From the NCBI RefSeq assembly GCF_001279525.1, contig NZ_LGDY01000128.1:1-53310 (forward strand): a stretch of DNA of 53,310 nt, given 5' to 3'. Of this stretch, positions 45,820 through 53,257 are shown in pieces. Source of the DNA: Nocardia sp. NRRL S-836. GTDB taxonomy: Bacteria; Actinomycetota; Actinomycetes; Mycobacteriales; Pseudonocardiaceae. The notes below the pieces were generated by a model. It ran no database searches, was not told where the DNA came from, and saw nothing but the letters and a program-made list of their open reading frames with translations. Position numbers and translations under genes: made by a program. Positions within the stretch are counted from its first letter, which is position 1. Each line of letters opens with the position of its first letter.

Positions 45820-46962
45820 GTGTTCGTCCTCTCCCTTCTGGTGTCCGGCCTCGCCTGGTGGCTCGGGCTGTACCTGGTGGCCCGCGATCCGGCGAAGCCG
45901 TTGCTGTGGTGGGCGGGCGCGGGACTGGCCGGATACGCGGCGGTCGTCGTGGTGCCGCACCCGGTGCTGCTCGGGGTTCCGGCGCTGGCCTGGACCGGTG
46001 CGATCCTGCTCCTGGCGCGGCCGGAGGCGATCCGCTGGTGGATCTTCGCCGTGGTGCCGTTCTTCGCCGCGTCGCTCTGGGTGCCGTGGATCGTGCTGCT
46101 GCCGTTGGCCGTGGCGACGGCTCTGGCGGCTGGCAAACGCACGTACTTTTCACTCGTTGGGGTGATGTTCGGACTGTCGGTGGCGGCTTTCGTGCTCGAT
46201 CTGGTGCCCACCGCCGTCGCGTTGCCCTCGATCGGGTTTGACCTGCTCGTGTTCGGTGTGCTCGTTGCGGTCACCGACGCGGTCGAGGAGGGCCAGGCGA
46301 TCCGCGCCGACATGCTGCGCTCGCTGGTGATCGCCGGCCTCACCGCCGTCCTGTTCGGCTCCCAGGTCCTGCTCTTCGACGGCCCGGAGGTTCTCGCGTA
46401 CACGACGGTCGCGGCGGCCATCGCGGTCCAGGTGCTCGCGAACCCGCTCGCCGCCGCCGTCGACCGCCTCGCCGTGCCCGCCGTCGCCGCCGAACGCGCC
46501 GAGCTCCGCGAAGCCGCCGAGGCGCTGCCGAGACAACGCCCGCTGGTCACCGAGGACGAGGCCGAGTTCGCACGGCTCACCCGCAAGGCGCTGAGCCATT
46601 ACGGCGACCTCGGAAAGCTCGTCGCGAGCCCGTTGATCGCGCTCACCGACGACGGCCCGCCGCTCGACCGGGCGGCACAGCTGAAATCGATGCTGCTGAC
46701 GAGCATTCAACGGCTCAAGCCAGCGGACGGCGATTTCGGCACGAGCGATGAATGGCGTCATTACAACGCCCTGTACTTCTATTACGTCAAGGGAATTCGC
46801 CCGTACTCGGTGCGCACCAAGCGCCAGGACCTCGACGAGGAGGACCGCCGCGCCCTGCGGTGGTTCGTGACCCAGGTGCCCGAGCGCACCCTCCACAACT
46901 GGCAGAACGCGGCCGCGCGCCTGGTCGCGGCGGACCTGGTGGCAGGAGTTGGCAGCGCTTGA
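45820..46962 (+). CDS. polytopic membrane protein with conserved-looking cytoplasmic C-terminal domain
   Basis: A 380-aa protein. About eight to nine hydrophobic helices occupy residues 1-220. The C-terminal 150 residues are soluble, with distinctive stretches LSHYGDLGKLVASPLIAL, FGTSDEWRHYNALYFYYV, KGIRPYSVR and TQVPERTLHNWQNAAARLV. I do not recognise a named family. The layout (membrane sensor plus soluble output) recalls membrane-bound regulators, but no DNA-binding motif is certain. Divergent from the DUF6584 gene. Confidence 0.8.
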   Translation: MFVLSLLVSGLAWWLGLYLVARDPAKPLLWWAGAGLAGYAAVVVVPHPVLLGVPALAWTGAILLLARPEAIRWWIFAVVPFFAASLWVPWIVLLPLAVATALAAGKRTYFSLVGVMFGLSVAAFVLDLVPTAVALPSIGFDLLVFGVLVAVTDAVEEGQAIRADMLRSLVIAGLTAVLFGSQVLLFDGPEVLAYTTVAAAIAVQVLANPLAAAVDRLAVPAVAAERAELREAAEALPRQRPLVTEDEAEFARLTRKALSHYGDLGKLVASPLIALTDDGPPLDRAAQLKSMLLTSIQRLKPADGDFGTSDEWRHYNALYFYYVKGIRPYSVRTKRQDLDEEDRRALRWFVTQVPERTLHNWQNAAARLVAADLVAGVGSA

Positions 46963-47000
46963 CGTGGTTCCGGCAGCGTTCGCCGGGCCATGGTCGGGCC

Positions 47001-47399
47001 ATGTTGAAATTCGCCTTGAAACTCGACGGTGTCGCTTCCTTCGCGCTCGGCCTGCTGACCCTGCTGATCCGCCCGGAGGTGGGGATGCCGGTCGGCTGGC
47101 AGATCGGCCTCGGTGCTTTCTGCGTCATTTACGGTGCGGGCGTGTTCTTCCTCGGAACGCGCGCCGTTCCCGACCGCCGGATCGTGTTGCCGGTCATCAT
47201 CGGCAACGTGGCGTGGGCCGCCGCCAGCATTCTCACCGCGGAGCTGGAGTGGTTCCCGCTGACCGGTCTCGGCGTCGCGCTGGTGCTGGCCCAGGGGCTC
47301 GCGGTGCTCGGCTTCGCGGTGCTGCAGTCCGCCGGCCTCAGGCGTGCAGCGTCCGTGAGCGGCCCCGGAACTCGGCCACGGTCTCCGTCCCCCGCCTGA
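47001..47399 (+). CDS. small four-helix membrane protein
   Basis: A 132-aa protein with four hydrophobic helices (residues 8-22, 30-47, 58-74 and 85-106) and a basic, Pro/Ser-rich C-terminus. It starts ATG 47001, 38 bp after the previous gene. No family recognised, although small proteins of this layout are common in actinomycetes. The last 62 bp overlap the convergent thioesterase gene. Confidence 0.72.
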   Translation: MLKFALKLDGVASFALGLLTLLIRPEVGMPVGWQIGLGAFCVIYGAGVFFLGTRAVPDRRIVLPVIIGNVAWAAASILTAELEWFPLTGLGVALVLAQGLAVLGFAVLQSAGLRRAASVSGPGTRPRSPSPA

Positions 47400-47724
47400 C
47401 CGTGATGTCGTAGATCCCGCTGCGGCCGAACCGGGTCCGTTCCACCGCCTCCGCCACGAGCTCGTCGCCCGCGTGCACGGGCCGGATGAAGTCGATCTCG
47501 GCCGTGGCGGCGACGGTGACGGACCCGGCCCGGTTGCAGGCGCACGCGAACGCCGAATCCGCCAGCAGGAAGACATATCCACCGTGCGCGATGCCGTGCC
47601 CGTTGAGCATCGACTCGGTGACCGTCATCCGCAGCAACGCATAACCGTCGCGCAGTTCGACCGGCGTGATGCCCAGGGCGGTGGAGGCCTTGTCCGCGGC
47701 CAGCATCTCAGCAGGACCATTCAT
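47338..47724 (-). CDS. PaaI-type hotdog thioesterase
   Basis: A 128-aa hotdog-fold thioesterase. NGHGIAHGGYVFLLADSAFACACN is the PaaI signature (here split as NGHGIAHGGYVF and LLADSAFACACN), followed by EIDFIRPVHAGDELVAEA and FRGRSR. It hydrolyses aryl- or hydroxyphenylacetyl-CoA thioesters. ATG 47724 has TACGCT 7 nt upstream, arguing for a leaderless start over the upstream alternative. Confidence 0.92.
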   Translation of the reverse strand: MNGPAEMLAADKASTALGITPVELRDGYALLRMTVTESMLNGHGIAHGGYVFLLADSAFACACNRAGSVTVAATAEIDFIRPVHAGDELVAEAVERTRFGRSGIYDITVRRGTETVAEFRGRSRTLHA

Positions 47725-47731
47725 TCGTGGC

Positions 47732-47737
47732 AGCGTA
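47732..47737 (-). promoter_or_regulatory. putative leaderless -10 box of thioesterase gene
   Basis: TACGCT on the minus strand, 7 nt before ATG 47724. Confidence 0.5.
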
Positions 47738-47819
47738 ATCACCCTGGCGGTGGTGTCACGCCGCTCCGGGGCGGCCCTACTGTCCGATTGCTTGATCGCT
47801 CAAAACGGAGGTGGTCGTC

Positions 47820-47885
47820 ATGGCTGGATGCTCTTGCTGCGGCTCGTGCACGGGTCCGGGCTGCGGGTGCTGCAGCGGCTGTTAG
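47820..47885 (+). CDS. 21-aa peptide with eight cysteines (metallothionein-like)
   Basis: ATG 47820 is preceded by GGAGG (47807-47811) with an 8-nt spacer, the best Shine-Dalgarno sequence in the neighbourhood. The peptide has Cys at 4, 6, 7, 10, 15, 17, 18 and 21: two copies of CxCCxxC joined by TGPG, otherwise only Ser, Gly, Thr, Ala and Pro. A possible -10 TACTGT is at 47778-47783 and a perfect hairpin terminator follows 14 bp after the stop. It is not part of any longer frame. Thiolate metal binding is the natural guess; a ribosomally made peptide precursor is the alternative. Confidence 0.7.
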   Translation: MAGCSCCGSCTGPGCGCCSGC

Positions 47886-47899
47886 AAGGCCCGGACGAA

Positions 47900-47942
47900 C
47901 GGGCAGAGGCCGGCGCGGTGCATCCGCGTCGGCCTCTGCCCG
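47900..47942. terminator. bidirectional terminator between Cys-rich peptide and chitinase genes
   Basis: CGGGCAGAGGCCG (47900-47912) pairs exactly with CGGCCTCTGCCCG (47930-47942), extended inward by CGCGG/CCGCG. Confidence 0.85.
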
Positions 47943-47951
47943 GCAGGGGGA

Positions 47952-49292
47952 TCAGCCGGTGTAGGACTTGAACATGTTCGTGAACTCCCAGTTGCTCTGC
48001 GAGATTCCACTGCACGTGGGCGACACCCCGCCACCGGGACAGCCCTTGTCGCGGCCGGCGGACCAGAACGCGACCCGGCCGACGTGGTTGGCCTTCGCGT
48101 AGTCGAGGACCTTGCGCGCGTCGTCCTGGGTCGTCGTCGGACCCGTGTCGTTGCGGCCGATCATCGGCGTGAGACCGAGCAGCGCCTTGAGCTGTGCGTC
48201 GGTCTTCGACGGCCAGATGGTGCGCATCTGGGCGAGGGTGGCGTTGGCGGCGGCGACCATCGCGTCGCCCCAGTTGCCCGTGTAGCCGAAGTTCATCAGC
48301 ATCGGGTTCACCAGGACGGTGACGCCCTTGGCGGCCGCGTCCTTCAGCACGTCCACCGAGTACGGGTCCATGCCGTAGTCCTGGCCCTGGATGCGCATCG
48401 TGTAGCTGACGGTGGTGCCGCGGGTGTCCTGCAGCCGCTTCAGCGCCGTGTTCACGATCGCCTGCGGGATCGTGGCCTCCACGTCCACGTCGATGCTGTT
48501 GGAACCGACGGCGTCGAGCACCGCCACATAAGCGTTGTAGAGCGCGTCGGCCGAGGAGCAGACGTGCTCCAGGTACGGGCCCATCGCACCGCCGGTCGCC
48601 ACGATCACGCTGCCGCCCTGCGCTTTCAGAGCCCGGACGTCGTTCACGATCCGGCTGTCGTCCAACGGAACCGTGCCGCCCCACGCGGGTGCGCACCCGG
48701 CCGAGGAGCCCAGGGCGAACGCCAGCGTGAAGTGCTTCTGGCCGGTCGCGTTCGCCACGTCGACCAGTGACGGCGTCGGCATCGTGATGTCGATGTACGG
48801 CGCGACGCGCGCGCTGCCGGGCGTGGGCGGCACATCGGACGTCGTGGTGGTCGGTCCGGTCGTGGTGGTGGTCGTGGTCGTCGTAGTGGTGGTGGTTGTG
48901 CCGCCACCGCCACCGCCGCACGGAACGCCGTTGAGCTTGCAGTTCGCCGGCACCGCCGACCCGTTCACGAGGAAGCCGAAGCTCGTGGAGGACCCGGCGG
49001 CCAGGTTGCCGTTGTACTCGCGGGGCGTGAACGTGTGGTGGTTGCCGCTGCGGGCCAGCGTGGCGTCCCAGTAGGAGCCGACGGAGGCGCCGGCGAGGTC
49101 GAACTCCAGCTTCCAGCCGCTCACGGCGGTGGTGCCCGCGGAGATCGTGTACTTCGCCTGGTAGCCGGAGCCCCAGGTGGAGTCCTGGCTGAACACGGCG
49201 GACTCGCCGGCGGCGGAGGCGGGAGCGATCGCGACGAGTCCGGCCACCAGTGCGGTGGCGGCCCCGGCGGCGAAGAGGGCGAAGCGGGACAT
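47952..49292 (-). CDS. secreted chitinase: CBM2 + Thr linker + GH18
   Basis: A 446-aa exported enzyme. The signal peptide is MSRFALFAAGAATALVAGLV...ASA; a CBM2 follows (ESAVFSQDSTWGSGYQAKY to CKLNGVPC, about 30-130), then a Gly and poly-Thr linker (encoded around 48830-48920) and the GH18 barrel (APYIDITM onward). The catalytic motif is IDVDVEA, with the Glu as proton donor. AGAAGGA precedes ATG 49292. Two DasR-type sites lie upstream. It hydrolyses chitin outside the cell. Confidence 0.94.
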   Translation of the reverse strand: MSRFALFAAGAATALVAGLVAIAPASAAGESAVFSQDSTWGSGYQAKYTISAGTTAVSGWKLEFDLAGASVGSYWDATLARSGNHHTFTPREYNGNLAAGSSTSFGFLVNGSAVPANCKLNGVPCGGGGGGTTTTTTTTTTTTTTGPTTTTSDVPPTPGSARVAPYIDITMPTPSLVDVANATGQKHFTLAFALGSSAGCAPAWGGTVPLDDSRIVNDVRALKAQGGSVIVATGGAMGPYLEHVCSSADALYNAYVAVLDAVGSNSIDVDVEATIPQAIVNTALKRLQDTRGTTVSYTMRIQGQDYGMDPYSVDVLKDAAAKGVTVLVNPMLMNFGYTGNWGDAMVAAANATLAQMRTIWPSKTDAQLKALLGLTPMIGRNDTGPTTTQDDARKVLDYAKANHVGRVAFWSAGRDKGCPGGGVSPTCSGISQSNWEFTNMFKSYTG

Positions 49293-49404
49293 CGGGGGTC
49301 CTTCTGTACAGGGGAAGGGGTGGTGTGGGATCGCGGGGCGCGTCGCGGTCCCACACCACGTGCAGGGAGGTGCTCGCACGCTCAGCACCTGCTCAATCAC
49401 GGTA

Positions 49405-49420
49405 AGTGGCCTAGACCACA
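49405..49420. promoter_or_regulatory. DasR-responsive element (dre) 1
   Basis: AGTGGCCTAGACCACA matches the DasR consensus AGTGGTCTAGACCACT in 14 of 16 positions. It lies between the chitinase gene and the divergent MetE-like gene. Confidence 0.75.
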
Positions 49421-49426
49421 TCGTCA

Positions 49427-49442
49427 ATGGGTCTAGACCTCT
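49427..49442. promoter_or_regulatory. DasR-responsive element (dre) 2
   Basis: ATGGGTCTAGACCTCT has the perfect GGTCTAGACC core and matches the consensus in 13 of 16. Its centre is 22 bp from that of site 1, about two helical turns. Confidence 0.7.
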
Positions 49443-49461
49443 TCTCTCTGTCGGACAGTGG

Positions 49462-49467
49462 AACAAT
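49462..49467 (+). promoter_or_regulatory. putative leaderless -10 box of MetE-like gene
   Basis: AACAAT lies 7 nt before GTG 49475. Confidence 0.5.
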
Positions 49468-49474
49468 TCGGCGG

Positions 49475-50476
49475 GTGCGTGGAGCAACTGGAATCGGATC
49501 ACTGCCCGGAACCGACATCGACGAGGCGGCGCGGGTGGTCGCCGGCGAGCTGCCGGAGCTGCCGCACGTGCCGGAGCTGCCTGCGCGGGGAGTCGGCGCG
49601 GACATGATCGGCCGCACCGCCGGCCTGCTGGTCGACCTCGCCATCGAGGTGATCACCTCGGGCTACCGGGTCACGCCGCGCGCCGGCCGTGACCACCGGC
49701 GGGCGATCGACCTGCTGCGGGGCGACCTGGACGCGTTCGACGAGGCGCTGGAACGCGCGGGTGCGCGGCCGGAGACGGTCAAGGTGCAGGCGGCGGGGCC
49801 CTGGACGTTGATGTCGAACATCGAGCTGATGCGCGGCCATCGGGTCCTCACCGACCGAGGTGCCGTGAAGGAGTTCTCCGAGTCGCTGGCCGAGGGACTG
49901 CGCCAGCACGCCGCCGAGGTCGCCAGGCGCACCGGTGCGAAGGTCGTGGTGCAGCTGGACGAACCGGGCCTGCCCGCCGTGCTGGAGGGCCTGCTGCCGA
50001 CGCCGTCGAAGCTCGGCACCGTGCCCGCCGTGCCGGCGCCGGACGCGCGTGGGGTGCTCGCGACCGTGATCGACGCGCTGGGGGACCACGAGGTGGTCGT
50101 GCACTGCTGCGCGCCGCAGCCGCCGCTGACGTTGCTGCGCGAGGCGGGCGCGGCGGCGATCGCGTTCGACGCGACGCTGGTCAGGGGTGCGGCGGCACTG
50201 GACGAGATCGGGGAGACCTGGGAGGCGGGCACGACGCTCGTGCTCGGACTGGTGCCGAGCACCGACCCCGGTGCGCCGGTGACGGTGAAGGACGTCGGTC
50301 AGCGGGCGTTCACCCTCGCCGACCGGCTGGGCTTCCCGCGGTCGATCCTCGCGGAGAAGGCGCTGCCGACACCGACGTGCGGGCTGGCCGGTGCGACGGC
50401 GGGGTGGGTCAAGCGTGCGCTGGCGCTGACCCGTGACCTCTCCTCGGCGTTCTCGGAGCCGCCCGAGGGCTGGTGA
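49475..50476 (+). CDS. MetE C-terminal-like/UROD-family protein, Rv3015c-like
   Basis: A 333-aa protein with the TIM-barrel fold of cobalamin-independent methionine synthase C-terminal domains. GIGSLPGTD starts it; VQLDEPGLPAVLEGLLP, VVVHCCAP and the zinc-site-like LPTPTCGLAG are seen. It lacks the N-terminal MetE half. M. tuberculosis has such a protein (Rv3015c) next to ligA. Start GTG 49475 was chosen over ATG 49427, which lies inside dre 2. The methyl acceptor is not known. Confidence 0.87.
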   Translation: MRGATGIGSLPGTDIDEAARVVAGELPELPHVPELPARGVGADMIGRTAGLLVDLAIEVITSGYRVTPRAGRDHRRAIDLLRGDLDAFDEALERAGARPETVKVQAAGPWTLMSNIELMRGHRVLTDRGAVKEFSESLAEGLRQHAAEVARRTGAKVVVQLDEPGLPAVLEGLLPTPSKLGTVPAVPAPDARGVLATVIDALGDHEVVVHCCAPQPPLTLLREAGAAAIAFDATLVRGAAALDEIGETWEAGTTLVLGLVPSTDPGAPVTVKDVGQRAFTLADRLGFPRSILAEKALPTPTCGLAGATAGWVKRALALTRDLSSAFSEPPEGW

Positions 50477-50510
50477 TGTCCGGTTTGGGCGGCTAGTCTG
50501 CTGCGAACTA

Positions 50511-50527
50511 TTAGGAAACTTTCTTAA
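50511..50527. promoter_or_regulatory. operator-like palindrome before the GH9 gene
   Basis: TTAGGAAACTTTCTTAA is a 17-bp palindrome with one mismatch, just downstream of a possible promoter (TGGTGA, 17 bp, TAGTCT at 50494-50499). It resembles GAAA-N-TTTC sites of ROK-family sugar regulators. Confidence 0.6.
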
Positions 50528-50566
50528 CCATGGGCCACCGCCGGGCCTGGATCGGGAGTTCCGAAC

Positions 50567-52420
50567 ATGCGCATCAGACGTGCGGCACTCGTCGCCGCAG
50601 TGCTCACCGGGGTGGTCGTGGCGCCTGCCGAGGCCGCTCCCGCCACGTACATCAGGGTCGACCAGGTCGGGTTCGGCACCGGCGAGGCCAAGCACGCCTA
50701 CGTGCTCGGCGGTGCCGCGAACGCGAAGTTCAGCGTGGTCGACGGCCGCGGCCGGACCGTGCTGACCGGCCGGACGGGTGCCTCGACGGGCTCGTGGAGC
50801 GAGAAGTTCCCGTCGGTGCACCCGATCGACCTCTCCGGCGTGCGGACACCGGGCACGTACCGGATCAAGGTCGGCTCGGCCACCTCCACCGCGTTCCGGG
50901 TCGACTCGCTGCACCGGCTCTTCCAGCCGGTCGCGAACGACACCGTGGAGTTCTTCCAGGCGCAACGGGACGGCGCGAACGTCATCCCCGGCCGGCTGAA
51001 CCGCAAACCCGCCCACCTCACCGACCGCGCGGCGCTGGTCTACGAGGAGCCGGTGTTCGCGGGCGAGGGCGGCGACCAGATCGCGGCACCGCTCAAGCCC
51101 ACCGGCGCGCGGGTCGACCTCGAAGGTGGCTGGTTCGACGCGGGCGACTTCGTGAAGTTCACCCACGCCTCGTCGTACTCGACCGCGTCGATGCTGCTGG
51201 CGTTGCGCAACAAGCATGACGACGCGCTGTACGAAGAGGCCAAGTTCGGCCTGCGGTGGCTCGACAAGGCGTGGGACGAGCGGACCGGCACGCTCTACGC
51301 GCAGGTCGGCATCGGCACCGGCTCCGAGGAGTTCGGCTTCGTCGGCGACCACGACGTGTGGCGCCTGCCCGAGGCCGACGACAAGCTCGACGTGAAGCCC
51401 GGCGACAGCCAGTACTTCATCAAGCACCGCCCGGTGTTCCGCGCGAACGCCGCCGGCGAGAAGATCAGCCCGAACCTGGTCGGCCGGGTGGCCGGCTCGT
51501 TCGCGCTGGCCGCGCAGATCGAGGCCAAGCGCAACCCGCGCCTGGCGTGCCGGTACCTGGACAAGGCCGCGCAGCTGTTCGCGCTGGCCAAGACGGAGGA
51601 CGTCGGCCAGCTCGTGACGGCGTTCCCGCACGCCTACTACCCGGAACCGTCCTGGACCGACGACCTGGAGTTCGGCGCGACCCAGCTCGCGCTCGCCGCG
51701 AAGGCGTTGAACGACAAGCGGTACACCCAGTTCGCCCGCGCGGCCACGCACTGGGCCAAGGAGTTCCTCGCGACGCAGGACCCCGACACGTTGAACGTCT
51801 ACAACATCTCCGCGCTCGGCCACGCCGACCTCGCGAAGCTGCTGAAGGCGGGCGTCCCCGGCGCCGAGGTGACCGAGGCGCAGGTCGTCGGCGACCTGCG
51901 GCGCCAGCTCCAGCAGGGTGCCGACGCGGCCAAGGGCTCGCCGTTCCGCACCGCCGCGAACGTCGAGACCTGGGACGTCGGCTCGCGCACGTTCGGCTTC
52001 ATCACCACCGCCGCGCTGTACGGGAAGCTGACCGGCGACCGGACGTACGAGACGTTCGGCACCCAGCAGCGCGGCTTCGCGCTCGGCACCAACGCCTGGG
52101 GCACCTCGCTGATCGTCGGCGTGGGCGCGAAGTTCCCCGAGTGCCCGCACCACCAGGCGGCGAACCTGTCCGGTTCACCCGACGGCGGCGCCAAGGTGCT
52201 CGTCGGCGCCGTGATCAACGGCCCGAACGACGCCACGCTGTTCAGCGACCTCGGCGAGATGCCACCGGGCGCGGTGGACTGCACCAAGCCCTACACCCTG
52301 CAGTTCAACTCGGCGAAGTCCGTGTTCGCCGACGACCTGCGGTCGTGGCCGAGCTCCGAGCCGGCCATCGACTTCACGGCGACCGGCGTGCTGGGCTTCT
52401 CGCTGATCGCGAACGGCTGA
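50567..52420 (+). CDS. secreted GH9 endoglucanase with N-terminal Ig-like domain
   Basis: A 617-aa exported glucanase. A signal peptide (MRIRRAALVAAVLTGVVVAPAEA) leads to an Ig-like CelD_N domain (YIRVDQVGFGTGEAKHAYVL, about 28-110), then the (alpha/alpha)6 barrel. Catalytic Asp residues are in GGWFDAGDFVKF, the substrate-binding His in PECPHHQAANL, and the proton-donor Glu in SSEPAIDFTATGVLGFSL. No CBM or dockerin follows. GGGAG lies 9 nt before ATG 50567. Confidence 0.94.
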   Translation: MRIRRAALVAAVLTGVVVAPAEAAPATYIRVDQVGFGTGEAKHAYVLGGAANAKFSVVDGRGRTVLTGRTGASTGSWSEKFPSVHPIDLSGVRTPGTYRIKVGSATSTAFRVDSLHRLFQPVANDTVEFFQAQRDGANVIPGRLNRKPAHLTDRAALVYEEPVFAGEGGDQIAAPLKPTGARVDLEGGWFDAGDFVKFTHASSYSTASMLLALRNKHDDALYEEAKFGLRWLDKAWDERTGTLYAQVGIGTGSEEFGFVGDHDVWRLPEADDKLDVKPGDSQYFIKHRPVFRANAAGEKISPNLVGRVAGSFALAAQIEAKRNPRLACRYLDKAAQLFALAKTEDVGQLVTAFPHAYYPEPSWTDDLEFGATQLALAAKALNDKRYTQFARAATHWAKEFLATQDPDTLNVYNISALGHADLAKLLKAGVPGAEVTEAQVVGDLRRQLQQGADAAKGSPFRTAANVETWDVGSRTFGFITTAALYGKLTGDRTYETFGTQQRGFALGTNAWGTSLIVGVGAKFPECPHHQAANLSGSPDGGAKVLVGAVINGPNDATLFSDLGEMPPGAVDCTKPYTLQFNSAKSVFADDLRSWPSSEPAIDFTATGVLGFSLIANG

Positions 52421-52448
52421 GTGGCGGCCGCGCGAGCCCGGGTGTCCA

Positions 52449-53243
52449 ATGAGGACCGTGCTCGGGCTCGCGCTGGTCGTCCTCGCGTTGTTCCTGACGG
52501 CCGTGCCGGCGCAGGCGCTGCCGCTGAGCCCGGCCTGCCGCGTGCCCGCCGTGCACGACCCCGACGTGATCCGCGAGGTCCACGAGGTGGGCCTGTCCCT
52601 GCGGGTCAGCGACAAGGTGATGCTCGCGGCCTTCGAGGCCGGCTGGGTCGAGTCGCACATGCACAACCTCGACTGCGGCGACGCCGACTCCCTGGGCGTG
52701 TTCCAGCAGCGCCCGTCGATGGGCTGGGGCACACCTGAGCAGATCATGGACGTCTCGTACGCGGCGGGCCGCTTCTTCGAACGCGCCACGGCGGTGGACC
52801 GGCCGGAGCTCACGCCGGGCCTGCTCGCCGACGCCGTGCAGCGGTCGTGCTGCCCCGAGCGCTACGACCAGGCGGCGGACCGGGCCTCGTCGATGCTGCG
52901 CCAGGCGTGGCAGGGCGGGCCGGAGGTCGTCGACGGCGTGTACGTGGTGGAGGACGGCGACGTCTGGGTGGGACAGCGCCAGCTGAGCACCTCGGGCGAC
53001 TTCGTCGGCCGTCCGTCGGTGGCCGGCCGGTTCGTGTACGCGCGGACCGTGCGTGGCGAGGTCGTGGTGCTACTCGACGGCGGCTGGCGGCCCGTGGTGC
53101 CCGGCGTGGCGGGTGATCCCGAGGCGGTGTTGCTGCCGGACGGGACGGTCGCGCTGTACGCGGTCATGGCCGATGGCAGCGTCGCGGAATTGTCAGACCC
53201 CTCTGCGACGATCTTGGGTTCAAGAGGTCGTTGCAACACCTGA
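52449..53243 (+). CDS. secreted lysozyme/transglycosylase-like protein, 3' end probably replaced by IS sequence
   Basis: A 264-aa exported protein. The signal peptide ends near PAQA; the domain with FEAGWVESHMHNLDCGDADS and LGVFQQRPSMGWGTPEQI is the actinobacterial peptidoglycan-hydrolase-like module that often precedes a propeller or peptidase. From about residue 150 beta-propeller-like repeats begin (DGVYVVEDGDVWVGQRQLST, FVGRPSVAGRFVYARTVRG, GWRPVVPGVAGDPEAVLLP), but the propeller stops after about two blades. The last residues (ILGSRGRCNT) look like translated IS end. A start at GTG 52458 is possible. Confidence 0.75.
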   Translation: MRTVLGLALVVLALFLTAVPAQALPLSPACRVPAVHDPDVIREVHEVGLSLRVSDKVMLAAFEAGWVESHMHNLDCGDADSLGVFQQRPSMGWGTPEQIMDVSYAAGRFFERATAVDRPELTPGLLADAVQRSCCPERYDQAADRASSMLRQAWQGGPEVVDGVYVVEDGDVWVGQRQLSTSGDFVGRPSVAGRFVYARTVRGEVVVLLDGGWRPVVPGVAGDPEAVLLPDGTVALYAVMADGSVAELSDPSATILGSRGRCNT

Positions 53244-53257
53244 GTTGAGGGGTTGCG

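Noticed and set aside
48860..48900. GTGGT/GTAGT microsatellite as a regulatory repeat.
   Set aside because: It is the antisense of the poly-threonine linker of the chitinase.
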